NCBI GenBank assembly: GCA_021774575.1
Contig: JAJFIX010000009.1
Location: 62,001 to 126,000 of the forward strand
Length of the DNA stretch: 64,000 nucleotides
Direction of reading: 5' to 3'
DNA from: Alphaproteobacteria bacterium
GTDB lineage: Bacteria; Pseudomonadota; Alphaproteobacteria; UBA6615
Shown here: one piece after another, positions 1 to 8,456 of the stretch
How positions within the stretch are numbered: position 1 is the stretch's first letter
How the letters are laid out: each line of letters begins with the position of its first letter
Program-made: the position numbers and the translations under genes
The notes under the pieces: generated by a model
Seen by the model: the letters and a program-made list of their open reading frames with translations, nothing else
Told to the model about the DNA's origin: nothing
The model's database searches: none

Positions 1-436
1 CATGCTGAACACCGTGGTCCGCCAAGTTGCCTTTTTCGAGTTTGAACGGCGGGTTCATGATCAGCGTCGGAACAGTGAATTACTGCCCGAAGAACTCGGC
101 GATATCTGGATGGATGTGCAAACCGAAAGCCTTGGCCCGGCAATTCGGTTCGACGATGCCTATCGAAATTTCTGGGCTTATATTCCGCATTTCATCCATT
201 CGCCCTTCTACGTCTACGCCTATGCGTTCGGCGATTGCCTGGTAAATTCGCTCTATGCACTTTACGAGGAGTCCGAAGACGGGTTTGCCGCCCGTTATCT
301 TGACATGCTGCGCGCCGGGGGCACCCTCCGCCACAAAGAGCTGCTGGCCCCCTTTGGCTTAGATGCCTCTGACCCCGGCTTTTGGCAGCACGGCCTCCGC
401 ATGATCGAAGGCATGATTGACGAGCTCGAAGGTTAG
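1..436 (+). CDS. pepF: M3-family oligoendopeptidase (PepF-like), C-terminal fragment
   Basis: C-terminal part of a zinc oligopeptidase of the M3 family, which cleaves short peptides in the cytoplasm. The reading frame is open to the left edge, so the gene begins outside the window; the ATG at position 2 is internal. The visible 144 residues contain the family's late helical segment (FWAYIPHFIHSPFYVYAYAF), followed by the conserved C-terminal stretch in which a Tyr/Phe-rich motif lines the substrate channel. The HEXXH zinc site lies in the missing part. The gene ends just before a shared terminator and converges on amtB. The family call rests on this C-terminal motif. PepF versus another M3 oligopeptidase cannot be separated fully from a fragment. 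Confidence 0.8.
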   Translation, partial: MLNTVVRQVAFFEFERRVHDQRRNSELLPEELGDIWMDVQTESLGPAIRFDDAYRNFWAYIPHFIHSPFYVYAYAFGDCLVNSLYALYEESEDGFAARYLDMLRAGGTLRHKELLAPFGLDASDPGFWQHGLRMIEGMIDELEG

Positions 437-482
437 GTCACTGGGCGTGGTTATTGGGGGTTGCCGGTTCCATGGCATAAAA

Positions 483-512
483 AAAGCCCGGCGGGTGGTC
501 CCGCCGGGCTTT
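483..512. terminator. Bidirectional rho-independent terminator between pepF and amtB
   Basis: Perfect 13-bp stem AAAGCCCGGCGGG / CCCGCCGGGCTTT around a 4-base TGGT loop. The A-run on the left and T-run on the right let it serve both converging genes. It sits 46 bases after the pepF stop and 19 bases after the amtB stop on the other strand. Confidence 0.9.
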
Positions 513-531
513 GAGTTAGAGGAACGTTGGA

Positions 532-1839
532 TTAGTGGACGACCTCGCCGTGGAGGTTGATGTCCAGGCCTTCGATTTCGTGCTCTTCGCTGACCCGGAG
601 ACCGATGATCGCGTCGACGATTTTTAAGATGACGAAGGTGGCGAGGGCCGACCAGACGATGGTTGCGCCGATGCCCCAGAGTTGGGTCATCACCTGACCG
701 CCATTGCCTTCGATCAGGCCCGGCGTGCCGCCGATGGCCTCGACGGCAAAGACGCCGGTCAGAATCGCACCGACAATACCGCCAATGCCGTGCACGCCAA
801 AGGCGTCCAGACTATCATCATAGCCGAGCATCCGCTTGAGGCTGGTTGCGCCCCAGAAACAGACGACACCGGCGACAAGCCCAATGATAAGAGCGCCCAT
901 CGGGTCGACGTAACCGGAGGCCGGGGTGATGGCGACCAACCCGGCAACGGCGCCGGAAACGATGCCGAGGACGCTTGGCTTGCCGCGGATGACCCATTCG
1001 GCAAACATCCAGGTGAGGGCCGCAGCGGCAGTGCAAATCTGCGTGACCGCCATCGCCATGCCCGCGGCGCCGTTGGCGCCAACTGCGGATCCGGCGTTAA
1101 AACCGAACCAGCCAACCCAGAGCAATGAGGCGCCGATAACGCTCAAAACCAAATTATGCGGTGCCATATTTTCTCGACCGAAACCCGTTCGCTTGCCTAG
1201 AACCAAGGCGGCAACGAGACCGGCAACACCGGCATTGATGTGAACCACCGTGCCGCCGGCAAAATCAAGCACCCCGGCATCGGCAAGAAAACCGCCGCCC
1301 CACACCCAATGGGTGATCGGCGCATAAACGATCAGGCTCCACATGCCGAGAAACAGCAGCATTGCCGAAAACTTCATGCGGTCGGCAAAGGCACCGGCGA
1401 TCAACGCCGGGGTAATGATGGCAAAGGTCATCTGGAAGGTCATGAAGACCGTTTCAGGTATAGTTCCGCTCATCGCGTCGGGGCCCATACCGGCCAGAAA
1501 TGCCGATGAAAACCCGCCGACATAGGCGTTTAGTCCGCCGCCATCGGTAAAGGCTAGCGAATATCCGACGATCATCCACAAGATGGTCATCAAGCAACAA
1601 ATGGCAAAGCTCTGCATGACCGTGGCCAGCACGTTTTTCTTGCGCACCATGCCGCCGTAAAAAAGCGCCAGCCCGGGGATGGTCATCAAAAGAACCAGCG
1701 CCGTCGACGTCATCATCCAGGCGGTATCACCGGTGTCGAGCTCTTGGGCCAGGGCCGGCAAGGCCGTGGCGGCCAGGGTTGCCAACGCGCCCGCCATAAC
1801 GGCCACGGGGCGCATAGATTTCATAATTAAGTTTCCCAT
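532..1839 (-). CDS. amtB: Ammonium transporter AmtB
   Basis: Ammonium/ammonia channel of the Amt/Rh family in the inner membrane, about 435 residues with an N-terminal signal-like segment (ATALPALAQ) and eleven expected membrane helices. Family landmarks are visible: the GLALFYGGMVR motif of helix 1, the twin pore histidines in ITHWVWGGG and DAFGVHGIGG, and the VHINAG signature. The ORF track starts at 1851, where ATG overlaps the glnK stop as ATGA. The in-frame ATG at 1839 has a GAGGGA ribosome site 4 bases upstream, so I prefer it. Co-transcribed with glnK, whose product binds and blocks the channel when nitrogen is plentiful. Expression is expected to follow the sigma-54 promoter upstream of glnK. 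Confidence 0.95.
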   Translation of the reverse strand: MGNLIMKSMRPVAVMAGALATLAATALPALAQELDTGDTAWMMTSTALVLLMTIPGLALFYGGMVRKKNVLATVMQSFAICCLMTILWMIVGYSLAFTDGGGLNAYVGGFSSAFLAGMGPDAMSGTIPETVFMTFQMTFAIITPALIAGAFADRMKFSAMLLFLGMWSLIVYAPITHWVWGGGFLADAGVLDFAGGTVVHINAGVAGLVAALVLGKRTGFGRENMAPHNLVLSVIGASLLWVGWFGFNAGSAVGANGAAGMAMAVTQICTAAAALTWMFAEWVIRGKPSVLGIVSGAVAGLVAITPASGYVDPMGALIIGLVAGVVCFWGATSLKRMLGYDDSLDAFGVHGIGGIVGAILTGVFAVEAIGGTPGLIEGNGGQVMTQLWGIGATIVWSALATFVILKIVDAIIGLRVSEEHEIEGLDINLHGEVVH

Positions 1840-1847
1840 TACGTCCC

Positions 1848-2186
1848 TCATATCGCTTGATCGCCGGTTTCACCGGTCCGAATGCGCATTGCTTGGCTGA
1901 GCTCATAGACAAATATTTTGCCGTCGCCGATTTTGTCGGTCTTGGCGGCAGTTGCGATGGCCTCGATGACCTGATCGACTTGTTCGTCGCCCAGCGCGAT
2001 TTCGAGTTTCATCTTGGGTAAAAAACTGACAGCATATTCGGCGCCGCGATATATTTCGGTCTGACCTTTTTGGCGGCCATACCCCTTGACCTCACTCACG
2101 GTTAAGCCCTCAACACCGATCGCGGTGAGGGCTTCGCGCACTTCTTCCAGTTTGAATGGCTTGATAACGGCCATTAGCATTTTCAT
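1848..2186 (-). CDS. glnK: Nitrogen regulatory protein P-II (GlnK/GlnB)
   Basis: 112-residue P-II signalling protein. It senses 2-oxoglutarate and ATP/ADP and is uridylylated on the T-loop tyrosine under nitrogen limitation. The T-loop is intact (GRQKGQTEIYRGAEY, the tyrosine in RGAEY being the usual modification site), as are the N-terminal MKMLMAVIKPFKLEEVREAL strand-helix and the C-terminal DGKIFVYEL signature. First gene of the glnK-amtB operon; the stop overlaps the longest amtB frame. Linkage to amtB favours GlnK over GlnB. A sigma-54-type promoter lies about 40 bases upstream of the start, consistent with NtrC control. Confidence 0.95.
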   Translation of the reverse strand: MKMLMAVIKPFKLEEVREALTAIGVEGLTVSEVKGYGRQKGQTEIYRGAEYAVSFLPKMKLEIALGDEQVDQVIEAIATAAKTDKIGDGKIFVYELSQAMRIRTGETGDQAI

Positions 2187-2235
2187 TGGACTACACCTGA
2201 TCCTGTTAATTAGACGGCTATTTTGCCTCTAACCA

Positions 2236-2252
2236 TTCAAGATCCGTGCCAA
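2236..2252 (-). promoter_or_regulatory. Sigma-54 (RpoN) promoter of glnK-amtB
   Basis: Read on the minus strand, TTGGCACGGATCTTGAA matches the RpoN consensus TTGGCACGNNNNTTGCT except at the last two bases. The -24 GG is perfect; the -12 element has GA in place of GC. The expected transcription start near 2224 leaves a leader of about 38 bases before glnK. The gene context (P-II plus Amt) is the classical NtrC/RpoN target. Confidence 0.8.
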
Positions 2253-2313
2253 CTTGGTTTCGGCTAGGTTTTGGGTGTGAGAGCGCCTTACGGGCGGCTA
2301 CCGAACCATATTT

Positions 2314-2360
2314 TGCCTAAAATTTTAGCAAAAATAGCATTTTTGTCTATTTTTTAGGCA
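2314..2360 (-). promoter_or_regulatory. Candidate pair of NtrC enhancer sites upstream of glnK
   Basis: Two AT-rich dyads fit the TGC-N11-GCA spacing of NtrC sites. One is TGCCTAAAATTTTAGCA at 2314-2330; the weaker one is TGTCTATTTTTTAGGCA at 2344-2360. Their centres lie about 98 and 128 bases upstream of the predicted start, 30 bases (about three helical turns) apart. The second site runs into the 3' end of the rlmD-like gene. The outer arms TTTGCCTAAAA and TTTTAGGCAAA also form an inverted repeat, so a weak terminator role for that gene is an alternative. Confidence 0.45.
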
Positions 2361-3696
2361 AAGCTTCAAACAAGGCGACTAATTCGAGGTGGCGGGTATA
2401 AATGAACTGATCGATCGGGATGACCCGGCGCAGGATATATCCGGCGTCAGCCAATTCTTTTGCGCCGACGGCAAAGGTCTCGGGATCGCAACTCACATAG
2501 ACGATCGCGCCGGGCCGGCGGGCCGTGTCCACCGCGCCAAGTTTCATCGGGCCGACCCATTCATGATGAAAAGGGGGGTCGGCGACGAGCACGTCGTAAT
2601 TCGACATTTCCCGGGCCGATAATGGCTGGCTGCCGAGATTGCGTGGTGTGACTTTAATCGCCGCACCGGATTGTTTTGCCGCAGCGGCAAGAGCCTCACT
2701 GGCCGGGCCGTCGATATCGTAGGCGGTGACCTTGGCCCCGGCCCGCGCGATCGGTAGGGAGAGTGTGCCGAGGCCCGAGTAGAGGTCGGCGACGGCTAGG
2801 CCGTCGAGTTGCACTGCGAGTTGCCCCGCCTTGATGCGGCTGCCTTTTTTGCGCTTTGCGACATGTTTTAGACACGCCATGACCGCCCCGGTAATCGCCG
2901 CTTCACCGGTTGCGCTTGCTTGCAGGAAGGATGAGGGTGGAAAGGCAACGTCTACGCCGGACAAACGAACCGTCGGCGTTTCGCGCAAAATGACCGGGAC
3001 AGCGGAGGTGGCGTGATTATTGTCTGCCCGCCACGAGATGCGGGCGATATTATTGGCCGCGGCAAATTCGGCCAACTGCTTGGTTGTGGTTGCGTCGGGT
3101 TGGCGCGTGATGAAACCGCTCACGGCGCGAAGGGTTGCGTCTATCCCATTGCTGCATTCGGTCAGATGAATATCCAGCCGCTGGCCACCGGTCATGATTT
3201 TGTTCAGCAGGGGGGCTAAGTTTGCTAGCACGTCGTTCAGGGCGGGCCGCAAAACAAGACAGGCGCCGATGTTTTCAATCTTTGAACTGCCACGCTGGTG
3301 AAATCCGAGGGTCAATCCCTGCTTGGTCTTTTCTGCGGCGAAATCGGCGCGTCGGCGTTCACCGCCCTTGGTTGTCATGAGGTTGGCGACCAATGACCCG
3401 GCCTTGGTCGCGGTCATTCCGGTCCGCCGAACCAGCGCGTCGGTAATTTTGCTCCGTTTCCATTCGGTATATCTATCCGCCGCCAGCTGTTGGGCGGAAC
3501 ATCCACCGCAGGCGGGGAAATGCGGGCACGGGGGATCTTGGCGATTGGGGCCCGATGTCGCGATTATGGGCGGCGCATTTTCCGACACAGTTACCTGGTC
3601 GCCGGGAGCTGTGCCTGGAACAGTGATTTTTCTCCCGTCGACGATGGCACTGCCGTCGCCGTCTTGCGTAAGGTCGGTAATCGTCACGTTTTTCAT
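2347..3696 (-). CDS. rlmD: 23S rRNA (uracil-5-)-methyltransferase, RlmD/RumA-like
   Basis: 449-residue class I SAM-dependent RNA uracil-5 methyltransferase of the TrmA/RlmD family. An N-terminal TRAM domain (about residues 1-55, DGDGSAIVDGRKITVPG) precedes an iron-sulfur cluster segment with closely spaced cysteines (CPHFPACGGCSAQQL) and a further cysteine near IGACLVLRP. The C-terminal methyltransferase domain carries LAVADLYSGLGTLSLPIA and the catalytic cysteine in YVSCDPETFA. Oddity: the usual DPPRAG loop reads DPPFHHEW, so the conserved Arg/Gly are missing. It lies 6 bases after tlyA and is probably co-transcribed with it and the MATE gene. RlmD is the best guess; RlmCD or TrmA-like specificity is possible. 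Confidence 0.8.
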   Translation of the reverse strand: MKNVTITDLTQDGDGSAIVDGRKITVPGTAPGDQVTVSENAPPIIATSGPNRQDPPCPHFPACGGCSAQQLAADRYTEWKRSKITDALVRRTGMTATKAGSLVANLMTTKGGERRRADFAAEKTKQGLTLGFHQRGSSKIENIGACLVLRPALNDVLANLAPLLNKIMTGGQRLDIHLTECSNGIDATLRAVSGFITRQPDATTTKQLAEFAAANNIARISWRADNNHATSAVPVILRETPTVRLSGVDVAFPPSSFLQASATGEAAITGAVMACLKHVAKRKKGSRIKAGQLAVQLDGLAVADLYSGLGTLSLPIARAGAKVTAYDIDGPASEALAAAAKQSGAAIKVTPRNLGSQPLSAREMSNYDVLVADPPFHHEWVGPMKLGAVDTARRPGAIVYVSCDPETFAVGAKELADAGYILRRVIPIDQFIYTRHLELVALFEALPKK

Positions 3697-3702
3697 GAGT
3701 TT

Positions 3703-4446
3703 TCAGGTCTCGCGTCGCGCGGCAATTAAGAATTCGATATTGCCCTTGGGGCCGGTGATCGGGCTTTTGGTGAGGCCGGTGACTTGCCAGTTTTCCATCG
3801 CGTCGAGCCAAGTTCGGATTTTATCGCATGACGCGTCGTGCAGTGCCGGGTCGCGGACGACACCACCTTTGCCGACGTCACTTTTCTCGACTTCAAATTG
3901 GGGTTTAATAAGTGCGATCAAATCGGCCTTGGGCGCGGTCAGTGAGAGCGGTGTAGGCAGGATAGTTTGCAGTCCGATGAAGCTCGCGTCGCAAACAACC
4001 AAGTCGATCAAATCAGGAATTTGTTCAGCAGACAGTCGGCGGGCATTGGTCCGTTCGCGGACGCAAACCCGGTCGTCATTGCGTAAACCCCAATCGAGTT
4101 GCCCGTGGCCTACATCGACCGCGTAAACCCGCGCCGCGCCGTTAGTCAAAAGAACATCAGTAAAGCCGCCGGTAGAGGACCCGATATCGAGACATGTTTT
4201 GCCCCTGGCCGAAATGGCAAAATGGTCGAGCCCATGCGCAAGTTTCATCCCACCGCGCGAGACCCAAGGATGGCGGGGGCCGCGCACCTCCAAAACAGCG
4301 TCGGCGGATATGATCGTACCCGCCTTTTCTACTCGTGTTTCGCCAATGAATATCTGCCCGGCCATGATCATTGCCTGGGCGCGTTCCCTCGTTGCAGCCA
4401 GCCCGGCGGCGACCAAGGCGCGGTCAGCGCTCAATTTCTGGCTCAT
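3703..4446 (-). CDS. tlyA: TlyA family rRNA (cytidine-2'-O)-methyltransferase
   Basis: 247-residue protein with an N-terminal S4 RNA-binding domain (MSQKLSADRALVAAGLAATR...) and a C-terminal FtsJ-like methyltransferase domain containing CLDIGSSTGGFTDVLL as the SAM-binding loop and YAVDVGHGQLDW. Family members 2'-O-methylate rRNA cytidines, and older annotation calls them hemolysin A. The ORF track extends 52 residues upstream, but the MSQKLSADRAL start matches the family and gives an ATGA overlap with the upstream MATE gene stop, implying coupling. A central gene of a MATE-tlyA-rlmD unit. Confidence 0.93.
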   Translation of the reverse strand: MSQKLSADRALVAAGLAATRERAQAMIMAGQIFIGETRVEKAGTIISADAVLEVRGPRHPWVSRGGMKLAHGLDHFAISARGKTCLDIGSSTGGFTDVLLTNGAARVYAVDVGHGQLDWGLRNDDRVCVRERTNARRLSAEQIPDLIDLVVCDASFIGLQTILPTPLSLTAPKADLIALIKPQFEVEKSDVGKGGVVRDPALHDASCDKIRTWLDAMENWQVTGLTKSPITGPKGNIEFLIAARRET

Positions 4447-5891
4447 GGGGCCCGCCCATACTGATGGATCAAGGACCGGTAGCGCGCCATCATGGCGATG
4501 GCGACAACCCCAAGGCCTGTCAGCAGGCCAACCCATATTCCAATTGCGCCATATCCAAGCGGGAAGGCAAATGTAATGCCGACGGTGGCGCCGATCCCCC
4601 AATAGCCGACGGCTCCGATAATCATCGGCACCGCAGTGTCGCTGAGGCCGCGCAGCGCACCCATGCCGATCACTTGGGCCCCGTCAAAAATTTGGAATAA
4701 GGCGGCGATGCCGAGAAATGATGCCGCCAATGCGATTGTCTCGGCATTGGCAGGATTGGCCTGGTCGACATAGAGCGCGGCAATCGTTTCAGGCAACAAC
4801 CAAAAGAGCAATCCGGTCAAGGTCATGAAACAGACGCCAAGTCCGTAAGCGATCCAGCCGGCACTGGCGACCCCGGCAATGTCACCGCGCCCATAGGCGT
4901 GACCGACCTGGATGGTGGCAACTTGGGAGAGGCCGAGGGGGATCATGAATGTGACGGCAGCGGTTTGGATTGCGATATGGTGGGCGGCGGTTTCTATGGC
5001 GCCAATGCGTCCCATCAAGAAAACTGACCCGACAAAAAAACCGACTTCGAGCACAACCGCAATACCTGAAGGCAATCCAACCCGCATAACCTCAATGAAT
5101 TTGGGCCAATCGGCGCGCCAGAACCGCGCCAAAATAGCATAACGGCGATAGGGCAGTGCGGTTTGGGTGATCGCTAGTAAGGCTAAGAACATCAATATAT
5201 TGACCAAGACCGTGGCAAGCGCCGCGCCGTAAACGCCCCATTCGGGCAGTCCAAATTTGCCGAAAATGAGCCCATAATCGAGCAGCGCGTTTGCGGCGAC
5301 ACCAAATAACGATGTGAAGATAACCGGGTGGGGGCGTCCTATGGCGCCGACAAAAGCGCGTAAACTGCCATACCAAAATCCGGGCAGCAGGGCCCACTTA
5401 ACCGTATCCACGTAGATCGACGCGCTGGCAGCGATTTCAGCTGGCTGTCCGAGGGCGGAAAATAATCGCGCCGACTGGGAGAGTAGCAGCATTATCGGTA
5501 GGGCCAGTACCAAGGCGACCCAAAAACCCTGCCGGACAAAACGCCGGAGGCTGCGTGGGTCGCGGGCCCCATAGGCTTGGGACGCCAGAGCCATGACGCC
5601 ATGGCTAACCCCGATGCCAAAAATAAATACCACAATATATAGCCCGCCGCCGATGGCCATTGCCGCAAGGGAGGTAGGGCCAAGGCGACCGATCATCAGA
5701 CTATCGGTCAAGCCTAGGCTAACCTGCGCCAGCTGGGCGAAAATCAGCGGTAGTGCCAGGGCGAGAGTGGCGCGAACTTGCTGGGCAATAGGCACTCGCG
5801 CTATCCTCGGTTCGGCCAATTTGTTTTGGTTGGGGGTGAACATGGCGTCACCATGCCGCGTCGTGCCTATAATCGCACGTCTATTTTGCAT
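4443..5891 (-). CDS. MATE family multidrug/cation efflux transporter
   Basis: 482-residue inner-membrane antiporter of the MATE family, which exports cationic compounds using a Na+ or H+ gradient. About twelve hydrophobic helices are visible in two related halves, starting with LALALPLIFAQLAQVSLGLTDSLMIGRLG, the typical first-helix motif including the conserved acidic residue. A second start at MFTPNQNK (about 5843) has a GGTGA-like ribosome site and may be the true one; the first 16 residues look non-conserved. First gene of the unit with tlyA (ATGA overlap). Substrate cannot be predicted. Confidence 0.9.
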   Translation of the reverse strand: MQNRRAIIGTTRHGDAMFTPNQNKLAEPRIARVPIAQQVRATLALALPLIFAQLAQVSLGLTDSLMIGRLGPTSLAAMAIGGGLYIVVFIFGIGVSHGVMALASQAYGARDPRSLRRFVRQGFWVALVLALPIMLLLSQSARLFSALGQPAEIAASASIYVDTVKWALLPGFWYGSLRAFVGAIGRPHPVIFTSLFGVAANALLDYGLIFGKFGLPEWGVYGAALATVLVNILMFLALLAITQTALPYRRYAILARFWRADWPKFIEVMRVGLPSGIAVVLEVGFFVGSVFLMGRIGAIETAAHHIAIQTAAVTFMIPLGLSQVATIQVGHAYGRGDIAGVASAGWIAYGLGVCFMTLTGLLFWLLPETIAALYVDQANPANAETIALAASFLGIAALFQIFDGAQVIGMGALRGLSDTAVPMIIGAVGYWGIGATVGITFAFPLGYGAIGIWVGLLTGLGVVAIAMMARYRSLIHQYGRAP

Positions 5892-6173
5892 ATTTTCGAC
5901 AAGACAAGCCGTTTAGCACGGCTTATCTGCTTGCACTGTGGAGTATGGCCTAGCATTGGGGAAGAATGACTATGTTTTGGGGGTTGTCTGTGCTTCGGGT
6001 ATCCTTTAGCGTTGTCACCTCAAGGGTTGAAATCTCCAACATCACATATTGTCTGAACCGCATTTTTGCAGCGGATGATTATTTTGATCGATGTTGGAAT
6101 TTTTGCCGGGCCGTCATCCAAAGAGCCCCCTGTCGCCCAGCTGGGCACAGAGTTAAAGGGCTACGGAGTTAGT

Positions 6174-7469
6174 GTGATTGGTACCAGGACGAGCCGACCG
6201 GAAGTAACCGGTCCCGATAGGTTAACCGACGTCCTTCCGCGTCGTTTTGCTGACGTTCGCCAGGCAAGTATGAGCCTGGGCGCGCGGTTGAGCGACGAGG
6301 ATCAGACCCCCCAATCGATGACCGATGCCAGCCCGGCGAAATGGCATCTTGCCCATACTAGCTGGTTTTTCGAAGTGCTGTTGCTCGAGCAGTTCGTTAC
6401 CGACTATGTGGCGTTCAATGCGCACTATAATTATCTCTTTAATTCCTATTACGAGACTATTGGCGACCGGCATCCTCGCCATGTGCGAGGGTTGTTGACA
6501 CGGCCGTCGGCCGAAGAGGTGCGCGCCTATCGGGCTCATATCGACGCTGCGATGACGGCGTTTATGGCCGCCGCAGTCGACCTTGATAATGCCGATGAGA
6601 TTGCTAATTTGATCACTCTTGGTTTGGCCCATGAAGAGCAACATCAAGAACTCTTACTGACCGATATCCTGCATCTATTTTCCCATAACAGTCTTAGCCC
6701 GGCATTTCAGCCCTATCGGCCGATCCCGGCCGGTAAGGCACCGAATATTGAATGGCTCGAATTTACCGGCGGTGTCGGCGAAATTGGGTTTGACGGTGAC
6801 GGTTTTGCTTTCGATAATGAAGGGCCGCGCCACCAGGTGATGCTGCGTGATTACCGTCTGGCCTCGCGCCTGGTGACGGCCGGTGAGTACCTGGAATTTA
6901 TGCGAGATGGCGGCTATCGGCGCCCGGAATTTTGGATGTCCGACGGCTGGGCGACGGTTCAGGCGCAAGGCTGGTCGGCCCCCCTATATTGGCAGGAACG
7001 CGATGGGGACTGGCATGAAATGGGCCTTTCGGGCCTGCGCGAACTCAATAGCCAGGCCCCGGTCGCCCATGTCAGCTATTATGAGGCCGATGCCTTCGCC
7101 CGCTGGGCGGGCAAGCGCCTACCAACCGAAGCCGAGTGGGAAGTCGCCGGACAAAAGCAGGGCGTTACCGGGAATTTTCAGGATTCAGGATTGTTGCGTC
7201 CACGCCCGACCGAGGCCGGTCCGGGGCTGCAGCAAATGTTCGGCGATGTCTGGGAATGGACGTCGAGCGCCTATTCCGCCTATCCCGGTTTTCGGCCGGT
7301 CACCGGCGCCGTGGGTGAGTATAACGGGAAATTCATGTCCAATCAGATGGTCTTGAAGGGCGGTTCCTGCGTTACCCCCGAGGGGCATATTCGGCCCAGT
7401 TATCGAAATTTCTTTTATCCCCATATGCGTTGGCAGTTCATGGGACTACGCCTGGCCGAAGATAAATAA
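6174..7469 (+). CDS. egtB: Ergothioneine biosynthesis protein EgtB (sulfoxide synthase)
   Basis: Non-haem iron enzyme that joins hercynine to a cysteine-containing thiol and oxidises it, the second step of ergothioneine synthesis. The DinB-like N-terminal domain carries the iron ligand motifs (HLAHTSWFFE and HEEQHQE, the HX3HXE pattern). The C-terminal formylglycine-generating-enzyme-like domain has GEIGFDGDGFAFDNEGPRH and FGDVWEWTSSAY. The track starts at 6066, but family proteins start close to the segment before MSLGARLSDED. A GTG at 6174 with GGAG 5 bases upstream gives a 431-residue protein, the usual size, so I use it. Followed after 9 bases by egtD. Confidence 0.93.
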   Translation: MIGTRTSRPEVTGPDRLTDVLPRRFADVRQASMSLGARLSDEDQTPQSMTDASPAKWHLAHTSWFFEVLLLEQFVTDYVAFNAHYNYLFNSYYETIGDRHPRHVRGLLTRPSAEEVRAYRAHIDAAMTAFMAAAVDLDNADEIANLITLGLAHEEQHQELLLTDILHLFSHNSLSPAFQPYRPIPAGKAPNIEWLEFTGGVGEIGFDGDGFAFDNEGPRHQVMLRDYRLASRLVTAGEYLEFMRDGGYRRPEFWMSDGWATVQAQGWSAPLYWQERDGDWHEMGLSGLRELNSQAPVAHVSYYEADAFARWAGKRLPTEAEWEVAGQKQGVTGNFQDSGLLRPRPTEAGPGLQQMFGDVWEWTSSAYSAYPGFRPVTGAVGEYNGKFMSNQMVLKGGSCVTPEGHIRPSYRNFFYPHMRWQFMGLRLAEDK

Positions 7470-7478
7470 AGAGGATCC

Positions 7479-8450
7479 ATGAGCAATAAGGCACATGCGG
7501 CGCTAGGCTTTGACGACTACGGGCATCACAGTGACGAGCTGGAAACAGAAGTGCTGACCGGCCTGGCCAAACCGCAAAAACGTATTTCCAGTAAATATTT
7601 CTACGATGAGCGCGGGTCGAAACTGTTCGAGCAGATTTGCGATCTCGACGAATATTATGTGACCCGAACCGAGCTTACTTTGTTGCGGGCCCATGCCAAG
7701 GATATTGCCGATGCGGTCGGACCCGGCGCGGCGATGATCGAATTTGGCAGTGGTGCCAGCCTTAAAGAACGTATTCTGCTCGATGCCTTGGTGGCACCGG
7801 TGGCCTATATTCCGGTCGATATTTCCAAGGATCATCTGCTGGGTGCAGCGCGCGCGCTGGCTACCGATTATCCCGATTTACCGGTGCATGGCGTTTGCGC
7901 CGACTATACAAGGCATTTCGATTTGCCCGAGATTGCCGCCAAGGGCAATCATTTCGGATTTTTCCCAGGCTCGACCATTGGCAATTTTAGCCGACCGGAA
8001 GCGGCGGAATTTTTGCGTAAAGCGGGCCAGACACTTGGCAAAGGTGCTGGCATGGTCGTCGGTGTCGATCTGAAAAAAGATCCGGCGATCCTGCATGCCG
8101 CCTATAACGATGCGAGCGGCGTTACCGCCGCCTTTAATCTAAACTTGTTGATACGGGTCAATCGGGAACTCGGGGCCGATTTTGATCTCGATGCCTTCAG
8201 CCATATGGCGCGGTATGACGCGTCGGGTGGCTATGTCGAAATGTTGCTGCGATCCGAACGTGAGCAGACCGTAACCATTTCCGGCCAACAATTTGATTTT
8301 ACCGTTGGGGAGACGATCCACACCGAGTTTAGTTGTAAATACGGCGTTGACGAGTTCCGCCAATTGGCCGCTGGTGTCGGCATGACACCCGCCCATTGCT
8401 GGGTCGACGAAAAGGAGCTGTTTTCCATCCATTATTTGGTGGTCGATTAG
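7479..8450 (+). CDS. egtD: L-histidine N-alpha-methyltransferase EgtD
   Basis: 323-residue SAM-dependent enzyme that trimethylates histidine to hercynine, the first step of ergothioneine synthesis. Family landmarks: KYFYDERGSKLFEQICDLDEYYVTRTE near the N-terminus, the SAM-binding IEFGSGASLK, and FFPGSTIGNF. A GAGG ribosome site lies upstream of ATG, and the gene is 9 bases after egtB, so the two form an operon. No EgtC-like amidohydrolase, EgtA or EgtE is nearby; this fits organisms whose EgtB may use cysteine directly, or the other genes may lie elsewhere. Converges on pyrD with a 6-base gap. Confidence 0.96.
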   Translation: MSNKAHAALGFDDYGHHSDELETEVLTGLAKPQKRISSKYFYDERGSKLFEQICDLDEYYVTRTELTLLRAHAKDIADAVGPGAAMIEFGSGASLKERILLDALVAPVAYIPVDISKDHLLGAARALATDYPDLPVHGVCADYTRHFDLPEIAAKGNHFGFFPGSTIGNFSRPEAAEFLRKAGQTLGKGAGMVVGVDLKKDPAILHAAYNDASGVTAAFNLNLLIRVNRELGADFDLDAFSHMARYDASGGYVEMLLRSEREQTVTISGQQFDFTVGETIHTEFSCKYGVDEFRQLAAGVGMTPAHCWVDEKELFSIHYLVVD

Positions 8451-8456
8451 GGCGCC

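Noticed and set aside
2312-2362. Inverted repeat TTTGCCTAAAA...TTTTAGGCAAA as a terminator of the rlmD-like gene
   Set aside because: The right arm is inside the coding end, the stem is AT-rich with a long loop, and the sub-dyads fit NtrC sites better; kept only as an alternative.
3323-4126. 267-residue plus-strand ORF
   Set aside because: Antisense to rlmD and tlyA, both of which show full family motifs.
5966-6172. 68-residue ORF before egtB
   Set aside because: No ribosome site or family features; it overlaps the leader and ends just before the chosen egtB GTG.
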